Of a DNA stretch of 64,000 nt, positions 34,495-44,368 are shown piece by piece (position 1 is the first letter of the stretch; every line of letters begins with the position of its first letter). The notes below the pieces were generated by a model that was not told where the DNA came from, ran no database searches, and saw only the letters and a program-made list of their open reading frames with translations. The DNA comes from Sphingobium chungbukense. Lineage in GTDB: Bacteria > Pseudomonadota > Alphaproteobacteria > Sphingomonadales > Sphingomonadaceae. The DNA is taken from positions 1-64,000 of the forward strand of contig NZ_LBIC01000001.1 of NCBI RefSeq assembly GCF_001005725.1. Reading direction: 5' to 3'. The translations under genes and the position numbers were made by a program.

Positions 34495-35096
34495 ATTCAC
34501 TCCTGATACTTATTTTCTGGACCCGAAGATGAAAGATAAGGAAATTGAAAACTGTACAGCGGTCCTATTTCCGCCGACTCATATTTCACCACGACTGTAA
34601 TTGATGTTTCGCCACCTCGCCGAGGAGGAGCGTCGGCACGGCCACGCGACGGTGTTGACAGGCTGTCTCTTTGATTTTAAAGAAGAATGCCGAAGATGTG
34701 CGCAAGGACACTATTGAACCGCTGTTGCGCAGGAAAACCATATCAGAATGCCCCCGTACCGATCACTGACCGGGGGCATGTTTGTGGTGTCGAAAGCTTT
34801 CTCCCACATTAACGACCGTCGCCGCCCTGCGCGGGTTACGGCGAGCAGAGCCCTGTATCCGATGATCGGAGGCAATCCCCTTGCTGCCGCGAGGGGCCGC
34901 TTGGGAAGCCAGAAGGGGCCTGCTTCGCATCGATCTTAAGGCGGCGACACGGGAGACACCGGACCGCCATATCTCTGGCAAATGCTCGGCGAAGGGTCAG
35001 ACCGACCTTTGGCACCACCATCTGGGGGGGTGGGACCGAATCCTTCAGAATTTCCAAGAATTATCACGCCGGATCAAAGCGATAAAATCGCCTGAT
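34495..35096. other. 602-base gene-free interval, AT-richer, with one hairpin
   Basis: Between the RTX gene start and the tRNA-Glu. No ORF with a convincing start or family was found. A hairpin ATGCCCCCG / CGGGGGCAT sits at 34748-34779 (14-base loop), without T-run. The 34500-34600 part is AT-rich and should hold the RTX gene promoter. The rest shows nothing recognisable. Confidence 0.6.
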
Positions 35097-35172
35097 TGGT
35101 GACCCCTACGGGAATCGAACCCGTGTTTCAGCCGTGAAAGGGCCGCGTCCTAGACCGCTAGACGAAGGGGCC
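35097..35172 (-). tRNA. tRNA-Glu (UUC anticodon)
   Basis: Minus-strand 76 nt including encoded CCA. Acceptor GGCCCCT pairs with AGGGGTC (one G-U pair), discriminator A then CCA. Anticodon loop CTTTCAC gives UUC, decoding GAA/GAG. The T-arm contains GGTTCGATTCC. Complete cloverleaf with normal spacing. Confidence 0.97.
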
Positions 35173-35212
35173 ACATGCAGTTCCGCTTGGGCGTCGCTGC
35201 GAAGCGAGGCGG

Positions 35213-35241
35213 GCATTAGGCGGTGGCTCCGGAACGGTCAA
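35213..35241 (-). promoter_or_regulatory. Sigma-70-type promoter for tRNA-Glu
   Basis: On the minus strand TTGACC, 17-base spacer, TAATGC; -35 at 35241-35236 and -10 at 35218-35213. It would start transcription about 34 bases before the tRNA. Strong match for a housekeeping promoter. Confidence 0.65.
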
Positions 35242-35293
35242 CCCCCTTTTCGTCATGAAAATGACGCGGAGCAAAATTTTGCCTATACCCGCC

Positions 35294-37060
35294 TCAATCG
35301 GCCCAGGCGGCATCCTCCAGATGCAGTTCGGCGGCCGGGCGCGGACCCCAATCGTCGATCTTCGCGCGCCCCGCGATCCACAACCGCCGATCGCGGGGCG
35401 CACCCAATATCGCCTGGCCCAGATCCGTTTCCGCCTGTCGAAAGGCGATGGTCTTGATCGACCGGCCGTCGTCCCCCGCCATGATCGCGCGCAAATGACC
35501 GTTGCCCACCACGTCGGCCTTGATCACCCGCATCGGCCCGGAGGCGATGAGCGGCGCGGGCCAGCCCGCCCCATAGGGGCCGCCCGCATCGATCGCGGCG
35601 ACGAAATCCGGATTGACCCCCGCCGGGGCCAGCACCGCGTCGATCAGCAAAGCGCGGTCGTCACGCGCCCTGGCCACAGCGCTGGCAAGCCGTTCATCGA
35701 GGAAATCGGCCAGCGCATCCACCTTGTCCGCCGCGACCGTCAGGCCCGCCGCCATGGCATGGCCACCGCCCGCGACCAGCAGGCCGCTGTCCTTCGCCGC
35801 CAGCACCGCCGCGCCCAGATCGACGCCGGAGATCGAGCGGCCAGACCCCTTGCCGGTGCCGTTCTCATCGACGGCGACGACAATGGCGGGGCGGCCCGCT
35901 TTCTCCTTGAGGCGCCCCGCCACGATACCGATCACGCCCGGATGCCAGCCCGCGCCTGACACCAAAGCCACGGCGCGGTTATCCTGCGCGCCGAGCAATT
36001 CCTCCGCCTCGGCCTGCACCGCCGCTTCGATGGCGCGGCGTTCCTCGTTCAACAGATCGAGTTCGGCGGCGATCTTCGCTGCCTCCGCCGGGTCCTCGGT
36101 GGTCAGCAGCCGCACGCCCAGATCCGCCTTGCCCACGCGCCCGCCCGCATTGATCCGAGGGCCGAGCGCAAAGCCCAGGTCGTGGCAGAGCGGCGCGCGC
36201 GTCAGCCGGCTGGCGTCGATCAGCGCGGACAGGCCGATATTGCGGCGCTTCGCCATGATCTTGAGCCCCTGCGCGACGAAGGCGCGATTGAGGCCCTTCA
36301 ATTGCGCCACATCCGCCACCGTGCCGAGCGCGACGATGTCGAGCAGTTCCATCAGGGGCGGCTCGGACCTTTGGGCGAACCAGTTGCGCTTGCGCAGCAC
36401 CCGGATCAGCGCCGCGCCGAGCAGGAAGGCCACGCCCACCGCGGCCAGATGACCGTGCGCGGCGGCCTCCACATCCTCGTCGAGCCGGTTGGGATTCACC
36501 AGCGCCAGAGCTTCGGGCAGGGCCGCGGCGCATTTATGATGGTCGACCACCACCACGTCGACGCCCACCGCCTTCGCCATGGAAAGCGCTTCGAAAGCCT
36601 GTGCGCCGCAATCCACGGTGACGATCAGGGTGGCGCCTTCGCCCGCCAGCCGCACCAACGCCTCGCCCGAGGGGCCATAGCCCTCCATCAAACGGTCGGG
36701 GATATAGGGCCGCGCAGCCAAGCCGAGGTCGCGCAGCAGGCGGATCAGCAGCGCCGCGCTGGTGGCGCCGTCGACGTCATAATCGCCGAAGATGCGCACA
36801 TCCTCACCCTTAACCACCGCGTCGGCCAGCCGTTCGGCGGCGGCGTCCATGTCGCGGAACAGGCTGGGATCGGGCATGAAATGGCGGATGGTGGGATTGC
36901 GATGCGCCTCCACCGCGTCGCGCGGACAGCCGCGCGCCAGCAGCAATTGCGTCACCAGATCGTCGGGCCGATAGCCCGGATCGCGCCCATCCCCATTGCC
37001 GCCACGCCACCGCCAGGGCTGGCCAAGGATCGAACGGGTGATGTTGAGCGCGATGGTCAT
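35294..37060 (-). CDS. recJ: Single-stranded-DNA exonuclease RecJ
   Basis: 588-residue DHH-family 5'-3' exonuclease of recombination and mismatch repair. Active-site motifs are IFGDYDVDGATSA, VDCGAQAFEAL, and VVVVDHHKCAAAL. The substrate domain shows AVALVSGAGWHPGVIGIVAGRL, here split as AVALVSGAGWHPGVIG, and the DHHA1 region has LLVAGGGHAMAAGLTV. Full length, with the N-terminal QPWRW segment. Divergent from tamA. Confidence 0.94.
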   Translation of the reverse strand: MTIALNITRSILGQPWRWRGGNGDGRDPGYRPDDLVTQLLLARGCPRDAVEAHRNPTIRHFMPDPSLFRDMDAAAERLADAVVKGEDVRIFGDYDVDGATSAALLIRLLRDLGLAARPYIPDRLMEGYGPSGEALVRLAGEGATLIVTVDCGAQAFEALSMAKAVGVDVVVVDHHKCAAALPEALALVNPNRLDEDVEAAAHGHLAAVGVAFLLGAALIRVLRKRNWFAQRSEPPLMELLDIVALGTVADVAQLKGLNRAFVAQGLKIMAKRRNIGLSALIDASRLTRAPLCHDLGFALGPRINAGGRVGKADLGVRLLTTEDPAEAAKIAAELDLLNEERRAIEAAVQAEAEELLGAQDNRAVALVSGAGWHPGVIGIVAGRLKEKAGRPAIVVAVDENGTGKGSGRSISGVDLGAAVLAAKDSGLLVAGGGHAMAAGLTVAADKVDALADFLDERLASAVARARDDRALLIDAVLAPAGVNPDFVAAIDAGGPYGAGWPAPLIASGPMRVIKADVVGNGHLRAIMAGDDGRSIKTIAFRQAETDLGQAILGAPRDRRLWIAGRAKIDDWGPRPAAELHLEDAAWAD

Positions 37061-37195
37061 GGCTCCGCTCTAAACCCGTTGCGATTCGGAGGGAAGCGCC
37101 CGCCGTCATAACGCAGGCGGAACCGAAGCAATTCCTTGCGCGTATTGCTATTCCCGCCCTAGGGGCGAGGGACGAAGAGGGGCAAAGCGGTTTCC

Positions 37196-39307
37196 ATGGG
37201 TTCAAGGCAGGCGAAGCGGGTTCGGCGAGCCTTGGGTCCGATGATGATGGCGGCATCCCCCCTCCCCCTGATGGCCCAGACGCCGCCGCAGCCCCCACAG
37301 CCGCAGGAAGAACCGATCCTGCCGGACAGCGAATTCGAGGCGCGCCTGCCTCGAACCATCCCCCAGACGGGTCAGCCGCCCCTAAACAGCAGCGCTCCCC
37401 TCCCCTCGATCGATGAATGGATCGATCGCCAAATGCCGCAGCCCAGCGTCGCGCAGGAACTGCCGCCCGCAGTCGAACCGCAGGAGGAACGCGAACTTGC
37501 CGCCCCCCTGCCGCCGCTCGACAGCGTGCAGGTGCCGCCCCAGGTGGCGACCGACGCCAACCCGCAGGAAAAGACCGAAGCGGTGCGCTACTCCGTGGCG
37601 ATCGAGGGTTTCGGCAAGACGGGGCTGGAGGATGAATTCCGCGATTCCTCCTCGCTGGTCGGCGGCAAGGGAAAGGCCGACACGGCCGCCATGCTTCAGG
37701 CGCGCGCGCATGAGGATGAGGCGCTGGCCGTGCGGCTGCTATATTCGCAGGGCTATTATGACGCCACCGCGCTCGCCTCCCTCGATCAGGCCGGCGACGG
37801 GGCGTTGAAGGCGATCGTCTCGGTCACGCCCGGCAAGCGCTATAGCATCGGGACCATCGTCATCCATGCCGGGCCGACCGTTCCGCCCGGCCTGATCCGC
37901 GACAGCCTGCCGCTCAGGACCGGCGATTTCATCGTCGCGACGGCGGTCGAAGGCGCGGAGGCCAATGTCGGCGTCAAGCTGCCGGAAAACGGCTATCCCT
38001 TCGCCAAGGTGGGGGAACGCGACATATTGCTCGATCCCGCGATGGCGACGGGCGACTATACTCTGCCGGTCGAAACGGGGCCGCGCGGGTCGTTCCGGGC
38101 GATCACCACCACGGGCGGGAAACAGGCCTTCGGCGCCGACCATATGACGGTCATCGGCCGCTTCAAGCCGGGCGAACTGTACGACAGCCGCAAGGTCGAC
38201 GATCTGCGCCGGGCTTTGGTGGCGACCGGCCTGTTCTCCAGCATATCGGTCGATCCGGTCCGCACCAACCAACCCGGCCCGGACGGCACCGAATATGTCG
38301 ACCTGAACGTCGCGCAGGAGGCAGGCAAGCCGCGCACGCTGGCGGGCGAACTGGGCTATGGCACGGGCCAGGGCTTCCGCGCAGAGGGGACGTGGACGCA
38401 CCGCAACCTCTTCCCGCCCGAAGGCGCGGTGATCGCCAGCGTCATCGCCGGTACGCAGGAACAAGGCGCATCGGGCACCTTCCGCCGGTCCAATGCGGGC
38501 AAGCGCGACAAGAGCTTCCAGACCGGCATTGCGGTAAACCACCAGAATTACGACGCCTATGAGGCCTATACGCTGGGGCTGAATATCGGCTGGTCGCGCC
38601 AGTCGACGCCGATCTTCCAGAAGCGCTGGACTTACAGCTATGGCGCGGAGGTGCTGCTGACCAACGAACAGGTGGTGGTCGATCCGGCGACGGCGGACAA
38701 GACGCGGCGGACCTATTTCATCGGCGGCCTACCGGTACAGATCGGCTATGACCGGTCCAACGATCTGCTCAATCCCACCAAGGGCTTCCGCGCGAACCTG
38801 CGCGCGGAACCGGAAGGGTCGCTGCACGGCAGTTTCTCACCCTATATCCGCGCGACCTTCGACCTTACCGGCTATTATCCGGTGTCCGGCAGTCTGGTCA
38901 TCGCGGGGCGCGCACGGGTCGGCACGATCAGTGGGGTGAAACGCGACGATGTGGCGCCCTCCCGGCGCATCTATGCGGGTGGCGGCGGATCGGTGCGCGG
39001 CTATGGCTATCAGGAACTGGGGCCGAAGGACGCGAACAACGATCCGATCGGCGGCCGGTCCGTCAACGAGTTCGCGGTCGAGGGACGGTATCGCTTCGGG
39101 GATTATGGCGTGGTCGCCTTCGTCGATGCGGGACAGGTCTATGAAAGCGCCATGCCGCAATTTTCAAACATCCGGTACGGCGTCGGCCTGGGTGGACGCT
39201 TCTACACCAATTTCGGTCCCTTCCGCGCGGATATCGCCATGCCGATCAACCGGCAGCCGGGTGAGTCCAAATTCGCGCTCTATATCGGCATCGGGCAGGC
39301 ATTCTGA
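37196..39307 (+). CDS. tamA: TamA, outer-membrane translocation barrel protein
   Basis: 703-residue BamA-superfamily protein. Short basic leader and signal-like segment (ALGPMMMAASPLPLMAQ), then a Pro/Gln-rich stretch to about residue 130, then POTRA-like domains (LLYSQGYYDATALASL, FATGDFI-type strand DFIVATAVEGAEANVG). The C-terminal 16-strand barrel includes LAGELGYGTGQGFRAEGTWT and the lid-lock-type GGGGSVRGYGYQELGP, ending SKFALYIGIGQAF. It inserts autotransporters with TamB. The stop TGA overlaps the ATG of tamB (TGATG). Confidence 0.9.
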   Translation: MGSRQAKRVRRALGPMMMAASPLPLMAQTPPQPPQPQEEPILPDSEFEARLPRTIPQTGQPPLNSSAPLPSIDEWIDRQMPQPSVAQELPPAVEPQEERELAAPLPPLDSVQVPPQVATDANPQEKTEAVRYSVAIEGFGKTGLEDEFRDSSSLVGGKGKADTAAMLQARAHEDEALAVRLLYSQGYYDATALASLDQAGDGALKAIVSVTPGKRYSIGTIVIHAGPTVPPGLIRDSLPLRTGDFIVATAVEGAEANVGVKLPENGYPFAKVGERDILLDPAMATGDYTLPVETGPRGSFRAITTTGGKQAFGADHMTVIGRFKPGELYDSRKVDDLRRALVATGLFSSISVDPVRTNQPGPDGTEYVDLNVAQEAGKPRTLAGELGYGTGQGFRAEGTWTHRNLFPPEGAVIASVIAGTQEQGASGTFRRSNAGKRDKSFQTGIAVNHQNYDAYEAYTLGLNIGWSRQSTPIFQKRWTYSYGAEVLLTNEQVVVDPATADKTRRTYFIGGLPVQIGYDRSNDLLNPTKGFRANLRAEPEGSLHGSFSPYIRATFDLTGYYPVSGSLVIAGRARVGTISGVKRDDVAPSRRIYAGGGGSVRGYGYQELGPKDANNDPIGGRSVNEFAVEGRYRFGDYGVVAFVDAGQVYESAMPQFSNIRYGVGLGGRFYTNFGPFRADIAMPINRQPGESKFALYIGIGQAF

Positions 39308-42300
39308 TGGCCGAAGACACCCCCGTCACCGAAACGATCGTCGTCCGTGAGAAGCGGCCGCTCTGGCAGAGGATCGCGCTGGGTGCGACCGGCCTGCTCG
39401 TCGCGCTGTTGGTGCTGGCCGCCGGGCTGCTGCTGTTCCTCGACACCCAGCCGGGCAAGACATTCCTGATCCGCCAGATCGCCGCGCTCAAGCTGGAATC
39501 CGGCATGGCGATCGAGGTCGGCCGGATCGACGGGTCGATCTACAGCGACATGACGATCCGCAATCTGGTGCTGCGCGACCCCAAGGGTATCTTCGCGGTC
39601 AGCCCGGAAGTCCATGTGGTATGGAATCCCTTCCGTTACATCGACAACCATATTTCGGTGCGGCTGCTGGAAAGCCCGCTGGTGGTCCTCGCCCGCAGCC
39701 CGCAATTCAACGTCACCTCGACCGACCCCAACGCCCCGATCCTCCCCGACCTCGACATCGACGTCGACCGGCTGAAGATCGCGAAGTTCCTCGTCGCCAA
39801 GCCCGTCATCGGGCAGAAGCGCGAAATCGCCATCGACGGCGTGACGCATATCGCCGATGGCCGCGCGATCCTGTCGGCCAATGCCGTGGTCGACAGCGGC
39901 GATCGCTTGCAGGCCAATCTCGACGCCGTGCCCGCGCAGAACCGCCTGTCCATGAAGGGCACGCTGACCGCGCCCAAAGGCGGCGTGATCGCGGCGATGA
40001 GCGGCCTGACCGACGGCTTCATCGCGACGCTGGACGGCAAGGGAACATGGCAGGCGTGGGACGGACGGCTGGTCGCGGCGTCGGACAAGGGCGAACTGGC
40101 GAACATTGCTCTGGCCGCCCGCGACGGCCATTTCACGGCGAAAGGGCCGGTGCGGCCGGGGTTGGTCTTCGCCGGAACGGTCGACCGGCTGACGACGCCG
40201 CAACTGGATGTGGATCTGCTCGCTGGCCTCAACGAACGGCGGGTGAACCTCAAGGGATCGCTGAAATCCCCGGCCCTTTCCGCCACGGCGAACGGCCTGA
40301 TCGACCTGGGCAAGAGCCGGTTCAGTGCACTCCGGATCGATGCCGCGCTGCTCACCCCCGGCGCGATCATGGAGAAGGTGAAGGGCCGCGACATGCGCGC
40401 GTCGGTGATCCTCGACGGGCCGATGGCGACGCCGTTCGTCGACTATGACATCACGGCGAAGCAACTCGCCTTCGATGCTACCGGGATCGAGAATCTGAAG
40501 GCCAGTGGCCGCGCGGTGATCGATACCGACCGCATCCGCATTCCGGTCAGCGCCACCGCCAGCCGCGTCACCGGCCTCAATGCGGCGGCAGGCGGTCTGC
40601 TGCACGATCTTCGCGTGAAGGGCGACTTCGCCTATGCGGCGGGCAAGCTGATCAGCGACAATCTGAAGATCGACAGCGACCGGGTGGACGCCACCGCCAT
40701 CGTGCTCGCCGATCTCGACCATGCGATTTATCGCGGCGCGCTCAAGGGCCGGGTCAACGACTACAGGATCGACGGCGTCGGCATCGTCAATCTCAACACC
40801 GATGTGCATCTGGTGCCAGGGCCAAGGGGGGGATTCGGACTGGATGGCCGCTTCGGCGTCCGCACGGCACGGTGGGAAAATGCCTCGGTCCGCGATTTCC
40901 TGGGCGGCAATGCGGTGATGTCCGGGCGCATCGGCATGACGCCGGAAGGAAAATTCACCCTCGCCGGACTGAAGGGCGCAGCGCCCAACTTCCAGGTGCA
41001 TTCCGGATCGGGCAGCTATGATATGGATGGTGCGATCAGCTTCGACGCCAGGGCATCGTCCCGCCAATATGGCCCGCTGGCGCTGACCGTGCGTGGCACG
41101 ATGGAACGTCCCCAGGCAGTACTGCGCGCCGCCCGCCCCAATGTCGGCGTGCCGTTGCACGACGTCGTGGCGAAGCTCCATGGCGAGCCGGCGGGCTACC
41201 GGCTCGAAACCACCGGCGGCTCACCCTACGGCCCCTTCTTCGCCAATGTGCTGATCCGCACCGCCAAGGGCCCGCTGACCATCGACATCACGAAAGCCCG
41301 ATTCGCCGGAGTCGACATGCACGGCATGGTGCAGCAGAGCGCCGCCGGTCCCTTCACCGGCCAACTGGCGATGAACGGTTCGGGCATTACCGGCACCGCC
41401 CGGCTGACAGCGGTGGGCAAGGCGCAGGGCGCTGAGCTCCACGCCGCCGCCAGCAATGCGAAGCTGCCCGGCGAGGCGGATGTGGTGATCGGCCGGGCGC
41501 TGCTCACCGCGAACATGGTGATGACCGACCAGCCGCAGATCAGCGCCGACGTGCAGATGGCCAATGCTGCCTATGGCGACTATGTGGTGCGCAAGGCGCG
41601 CGGGCGGATCGACTATCGGGGCGGGCGTGGGCGCGCGCAACTGGTCGCGGACGGATCGACCGGCGTGCCCTTCTCCCTCGCGATGAACGCCGCGCTGCGT
41701 CCGACCCTCTATGCCGTCGCGCTGGAGGGCAAGGCGAGCAACATTCCCTTCCGCTTCGCCCAGCCCGCCATCATCCGCATCGAAAAGGCGGGATACCGCC
41801 TCGAACCCGCCACGCTGGTCCTGCCGCAGGGCCGTGTCGACCTGGCGGGCCGCTTCGGGCAGCAGACGGCGATGCAGGCCCGCTTCAGGGATTTCGACCT
41901 CGCCATCGTCAATATGGCGATGCCGGGTCTGGGGATTGGCGGCAAGGCCACCGGGACGCTGGACTATGCGCAAAGCGGCACCGCCTTTCCCACCGCGACC
42001 ACGCGCCTGGCGATCAGCGATTTCCGCCGCTCCAGCCTGACCGCCGTGTCCGCCCCCGTGTCGATGGCCATCGAGGGCAAACTGTCCGGCGCGGGCGGCG
42101 ACATGCGCGGTCTCATCCGGCGCGGCGATGCGACGCTGGGCCGCTTCGTCGCGACGCTGGCGCCGCCGGGACCGGGCGCGCGCTGGAGCGAGCAGTTGCA
42201 GTCCGCACCGCTCGGCGGCGGCATCCGCTATGCCGGGCCGGCCGACGTGCTTTTCTCTTTCGCGGGGCTCGCCGACCAGCAACTGACCGGACCGATCGCG

Positions 42301-43509
42301 GTCGCCGCCGACTTTGGCGGACGGCTGACCGCGCCGCGCCTCAACGGCATCGTCCGCGCCAATGCGCTGACTTACGAGAATGAGACGTTCGGCACGCGCG
42401 TCACCCAGATGCGCCTCGACGGGCGATTCACCAACGACCGGCTCGACCTGCGCGACTTTTCCGGCCGCGCGGGCGACGGGACCGTGCAGGCGAGCGGGTC
42501 GGTGGGTCTTGCGGCAGAGAGCGGCTATCCGATGAATATAGCCGTCAAGCTGGATCGCGCCCGTCTCGCCCGCAGCGAAGCGATCACCAGCGTCGTCAGC
42601 GGCACGCTCGCCATCACCAACAGCCCGGCCAACGGCGGACTGATAAAGGGCGACCTGTCGCTCCCCGAGACCCGCTATCGCGTCGCCTGGCAGGGCGGGA
42701 CCGAGATACGGCAGCTCACCGGCGTCCGGCGCAAGGGCGAAGGAACCGATCTGCTCGACCAGCGCCTTGCCGCGCGACAGGCGGCGGCCAAACCGACAAA
42801 CTGGAAGCTGGACGTGCGCGTGCGGGCCGACAATGAGATCTATGTGACCGGCATGGGCCTCGATTCCGAATGGAAGACGAACATGCGGGTTACCGGCACC
42901 GCCACCGATCCGCGCGTGGTAGGCAAGATCGAGGTGATCCGCGGGCGCTACAGCTTCTCGGGCCACCAGTTCGATCTGGAACAGGGCGTCATCACCTTCA
43001 ACGGGCCGATGATGAACCCGACGCTGGCGATCCGCGCCGAAACCAAGATCAGCGACGTGACGGCAGGCATAGCCGTGGGCGGCACGGCGCAGCGGCCCGA
43101 TATCGCCTTCGTCTCCACCCCCACGCTGCCGCAGGACGAAATCCTCGCGCGCATCCTGTTCGGCGACAATGTAGCCAATCTTTCCGCCACCCAGGCGATC
43201 CAGTTGGCCGCGGCGCTCAACGGGCTGCGCGGCGGCAGCGGCGGGCTCAATCCCATGGGCAAGCTGCAAAACGCCTCGGGCGTCGACCGCATCGGCATCG
43301 TCGGCGGCGACGAGGCGACCGGACGCGGCACTTCGCTGGCGGTCGGACAGCATATCTCCAACAATATCTATGTGGAGGTCATCACCGATCCCAAGGGCTT
43401 CACCGCCACCCAGCTGGAGATTTCCCTATCCAGGACGCTGAGCCTGTTGTCGAAGACCGGCACCAATGCGGGATCGTCGGCCAATCTGCGCTATTCGAAG
43501 GATTATTGA
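39307..43509 (+). CDS. tamB: TamB, translocation and assembly module protein
   Basis: 1400-residue inner-membrane-anchored protein. Single N-terminal helix (ALGATGLLVALLVLAAGLLLF) then a very long beta-rich periplasmic part of repeated AsmA/TamB-type strands. The C-terminal DUF490 region shows RGRYSFSGHQFDLEQGVITF and SRTLSLLSKTGTNAGSSANL. It bridges to TamA in the outer membrane; related proteins also move phospholipids. Overlaps tamA by one base, so the pair is one translation unit. Confidence 0.93.
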   Translation: MAEDTPVTETIVVREKRPLWQRIALGATGLLVALLVLAAGLLLFLDTQPGKTFLIRQIAALKLESGMAIEVGRIDGSIYSDMTIRNLVLRDPKGIFAVSPEVHVVWNPFRYIDNHISVRLLESPLVVLARSPQFNVTSTDPNAPILPDLDIDVDRLKIAKFLVAKPVIGQKREIAIDGVTHIADGRAILSANAVVDSGDRLQANLDAVPAQNRLSMKGTLTAPKGGVIAAMSGLTDGFIATLDGKGTWQAWDGRLVAASDKGELANIALAARDGHFTAKGPVRPGLVFAGTVDRLTTPQLDVDLLAGLNERRVNLKGSLKSPALSATANGLIDLGKSRFSALRIDAALLTPGAIMEKVKGRDMRASVILDGPMATPFVDYDITAKQLAFDATGIENLKASGRAVIDTDRIRIPVSATASRVTGLNAAAGGLLHDLRVKGDFAYAAGKLISDNLKIDSDRVDATAIVLADLDHAIYRGALKGRVNDYRIDGVGIVNLNTDVHLVPGPRGGFGLDGRFGVRTARWENASVRDFLGGNAVMSGRIGMTPEGKFTLAGLKGAAPNFQVHSGSGSYDMDGAISFDARASSRQYGPLALTVRGTMERPQAVLRAARPNVGVPLHDVVAKLHGEPAGYRLETTGGSPYGPFFANVLIRTAKGPLTIDITKARFAGVDMHGMVQQSAAGPFTGQLAMNGSGITGTARLTAVGKAQGAELHAAASNAKLPGEADVVIGRALLTANMVMTDQPQISADVQMANAAYGDYVVRKARGRIDYRGGRGRAQLVADGSTGVPFSLAMNAALRPTLYAVALEGKASNIPFRFAQPAIIRIEKAGYRLEPATLVLPQGRVDLAGRFGQQTAMQARFRDFDLAIVNMAMPGLGIGGKATGTLDYAQSGTAFPTATTRLAISDFRRSSLTAVSAPVSMAIEGKLSGAGGDMRGLIRRGDATLGRFVATLAPPGPGARWSEQLQSAPLGGGIRYAGPADVLFSFAGLADQQLTGPIAVAADFGGRLTAPRLNGIVRANALTYENETFGTRVTQMRLDGRFTNDRLDLRDFSGRAGDGTVQASGSVGLAAESGYPMNIAVKLDRARLARSEAITSVVSGTLAITNSPANGGLIKGDLSLPETRYRVAWQGGTEIRQLTGVRRKGEGTDLLDQRLAARQAAAKPTNWKLDVRVRADNEIYVTGMGLDSEWKTNMRVTGTATDPRVVGKIEVIRGRYSFSGHQFDLEQGVITFNGPMMNPTLAIRAETKISDVTAGIAVGGTAQRPDIAFVSTPTLPQDEILARILFGDNVANLSATQAIQLAAALNGLRGGSGGLNPMGKLQNASGVDRIGIVGGDEATGRGTSLAVGQHISNNIYVEVITDPKGFTATQLEISLSRTLSLLSKTGTNAGSSANLRYSKDY

Positions 43510-43572
43510 ACATGCTGGGCGCAGGGGTGCGATTTTGGGGGTGGTCTGCGGACTGACAGCTTTTGTAACCTC

Positions 43573-43665
43573 GGTTCGCCGTGGGCTTGTCGAAGGGCTT
43601 CACTTCTTCTTCAAACGCAACGCTTGGAAAGAAAAGAAAAGCCCTTCGACAAGCCGAGGGCGAAC
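43573..43665. repeat. Dispersed hairpin repeat (CTTGTCGAAGGGC type)
   Basis: Arms about 27 bases: left containing GGGCTTGTCGAAGGGCTT, right containing AAGCCCTTCGACAAGCC with GGGCGAAC outside, enclosing a 38-base loop. The core GCCCTTCGACAAGC is a common intergenic repeat core in sphingomonads. Lies between tamB and the SRPBCC gene. No transposase nearby. Confidence 0.75.
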
Positions 43666-43794
43666 GGAGGTTGGACGTCCACAATGGGCCGATACCCGTC
43701 CTTTGGCATTCCCCGCCTACCCAACAAACGATAGGCTGCCCCTTCAGGCGCGGGCATTGGAGCCCGCGCGCCATCCCACATCGGAGAAGCTCCC

Positions 43795-44205
43795 ATGTTA
43801 CCCGCCCGCACCTTCAGCATCTCGATCGATCATGAATGGCAGGCGCTTTACGACAGGATCTGGCAGCCGGAATTTTTTCCGAAATGGGCTTCGGGCCTGG
43901 CGGAATCCGGACTGCGGCAGGAAGGGGAGCATTGGTTGGCGGATGGTCCGGAAGGGCCGATCCGCATCCGATTCACGCCGCATAATCCGTATGGCGTGAT
44001 GGACCATCATGTCGATCTCGGTCAGGGCGAGGAAATCCATGTGCCCTTGCGCGTCGTCCGGAACGGCGATGGCGCGGAGGTCATGCTGACGCTCTTTCGC
44101 CAGCCGGACATGGATGATGAACGTTTCGCCGCCGACATCCGATGGATCAATCGCGACCTCAAGGCGCTGAAAAACCTGATCGAAGGGCAGAATATATCCC
44201 GATAA
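43795..44205 (+). CDS. SRPBCC-fold protein
   Basis: 136 residues of the START/polyketide-cyclase type: RTFSISIDHEWQALYDRIWQ, then PEFFPKWASGLAESGLRQEG, IRIRFTPHNPYGVMDHHVDL and HVPLRVVRNGDGAEVMLTLF, with a final helix around DLKALKNLIEG. This fold binds lipids or hydrophobic ligands. No signal peptide. Function unassigned. Start at 43795 follows a GGAGAAG site. Confidence 0.75.
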   Translation: MLPARTFSISIDHEWQALYDRIWQPEFFPKWASGLAESGLRQEGEHWLADGPEGPIRIRFTPHNPYGVMDHHVDLGQGEEIHVPLRVVRNGDGAEVMLTLFRQPDMDDERFAADIRWINRDLKALKNLIEGQNISR

Positions 44206-44295
44206 TATGGATTATATTCTTATAGTTGGTATTTTTCACGATAAAAATTCATCACCTTCCCCAAAAATGGGCAGAAAAAACGGCTTTTCCAGGAA

Positions 44296-44313
44296 TTGGC
44301 ACGCCCCCTGCAA
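44296..44313 (+). promoter_or_regulatory. Sigma-54 (-24/-12) promoter
   Basis: TTGGCACGCCCCCTGCAA: TGGCACG and CTGCA with GG and GC exactly 10 bases apart. Predicted start near 44323, about 46 bases before the ATG at 44369, the same distance as for the pspC unit. A CCCC-AAAAAT-GGGC palindrome at 44259-44272 is a candidate activator site. Confidence 0.75.
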
Positions 44314-44368
44314 TGCTCCGGGCAGACCCATCTGGGTCCGTTCAGAGAAATCAGGGAAGGAACAACAT

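Noticed and set aside
34748..34939. 63-codon ORF beginning in the 34748 hairpin
   Set aside because: No ribosome site, no similarity, and the start codon lies inside the palindrome.
41221..43353. 710-codon open frame on the minus strand
   Set aside because: Antisense to tamB, no family motifs, His/Asp/Gly-rich as expected of shadows.
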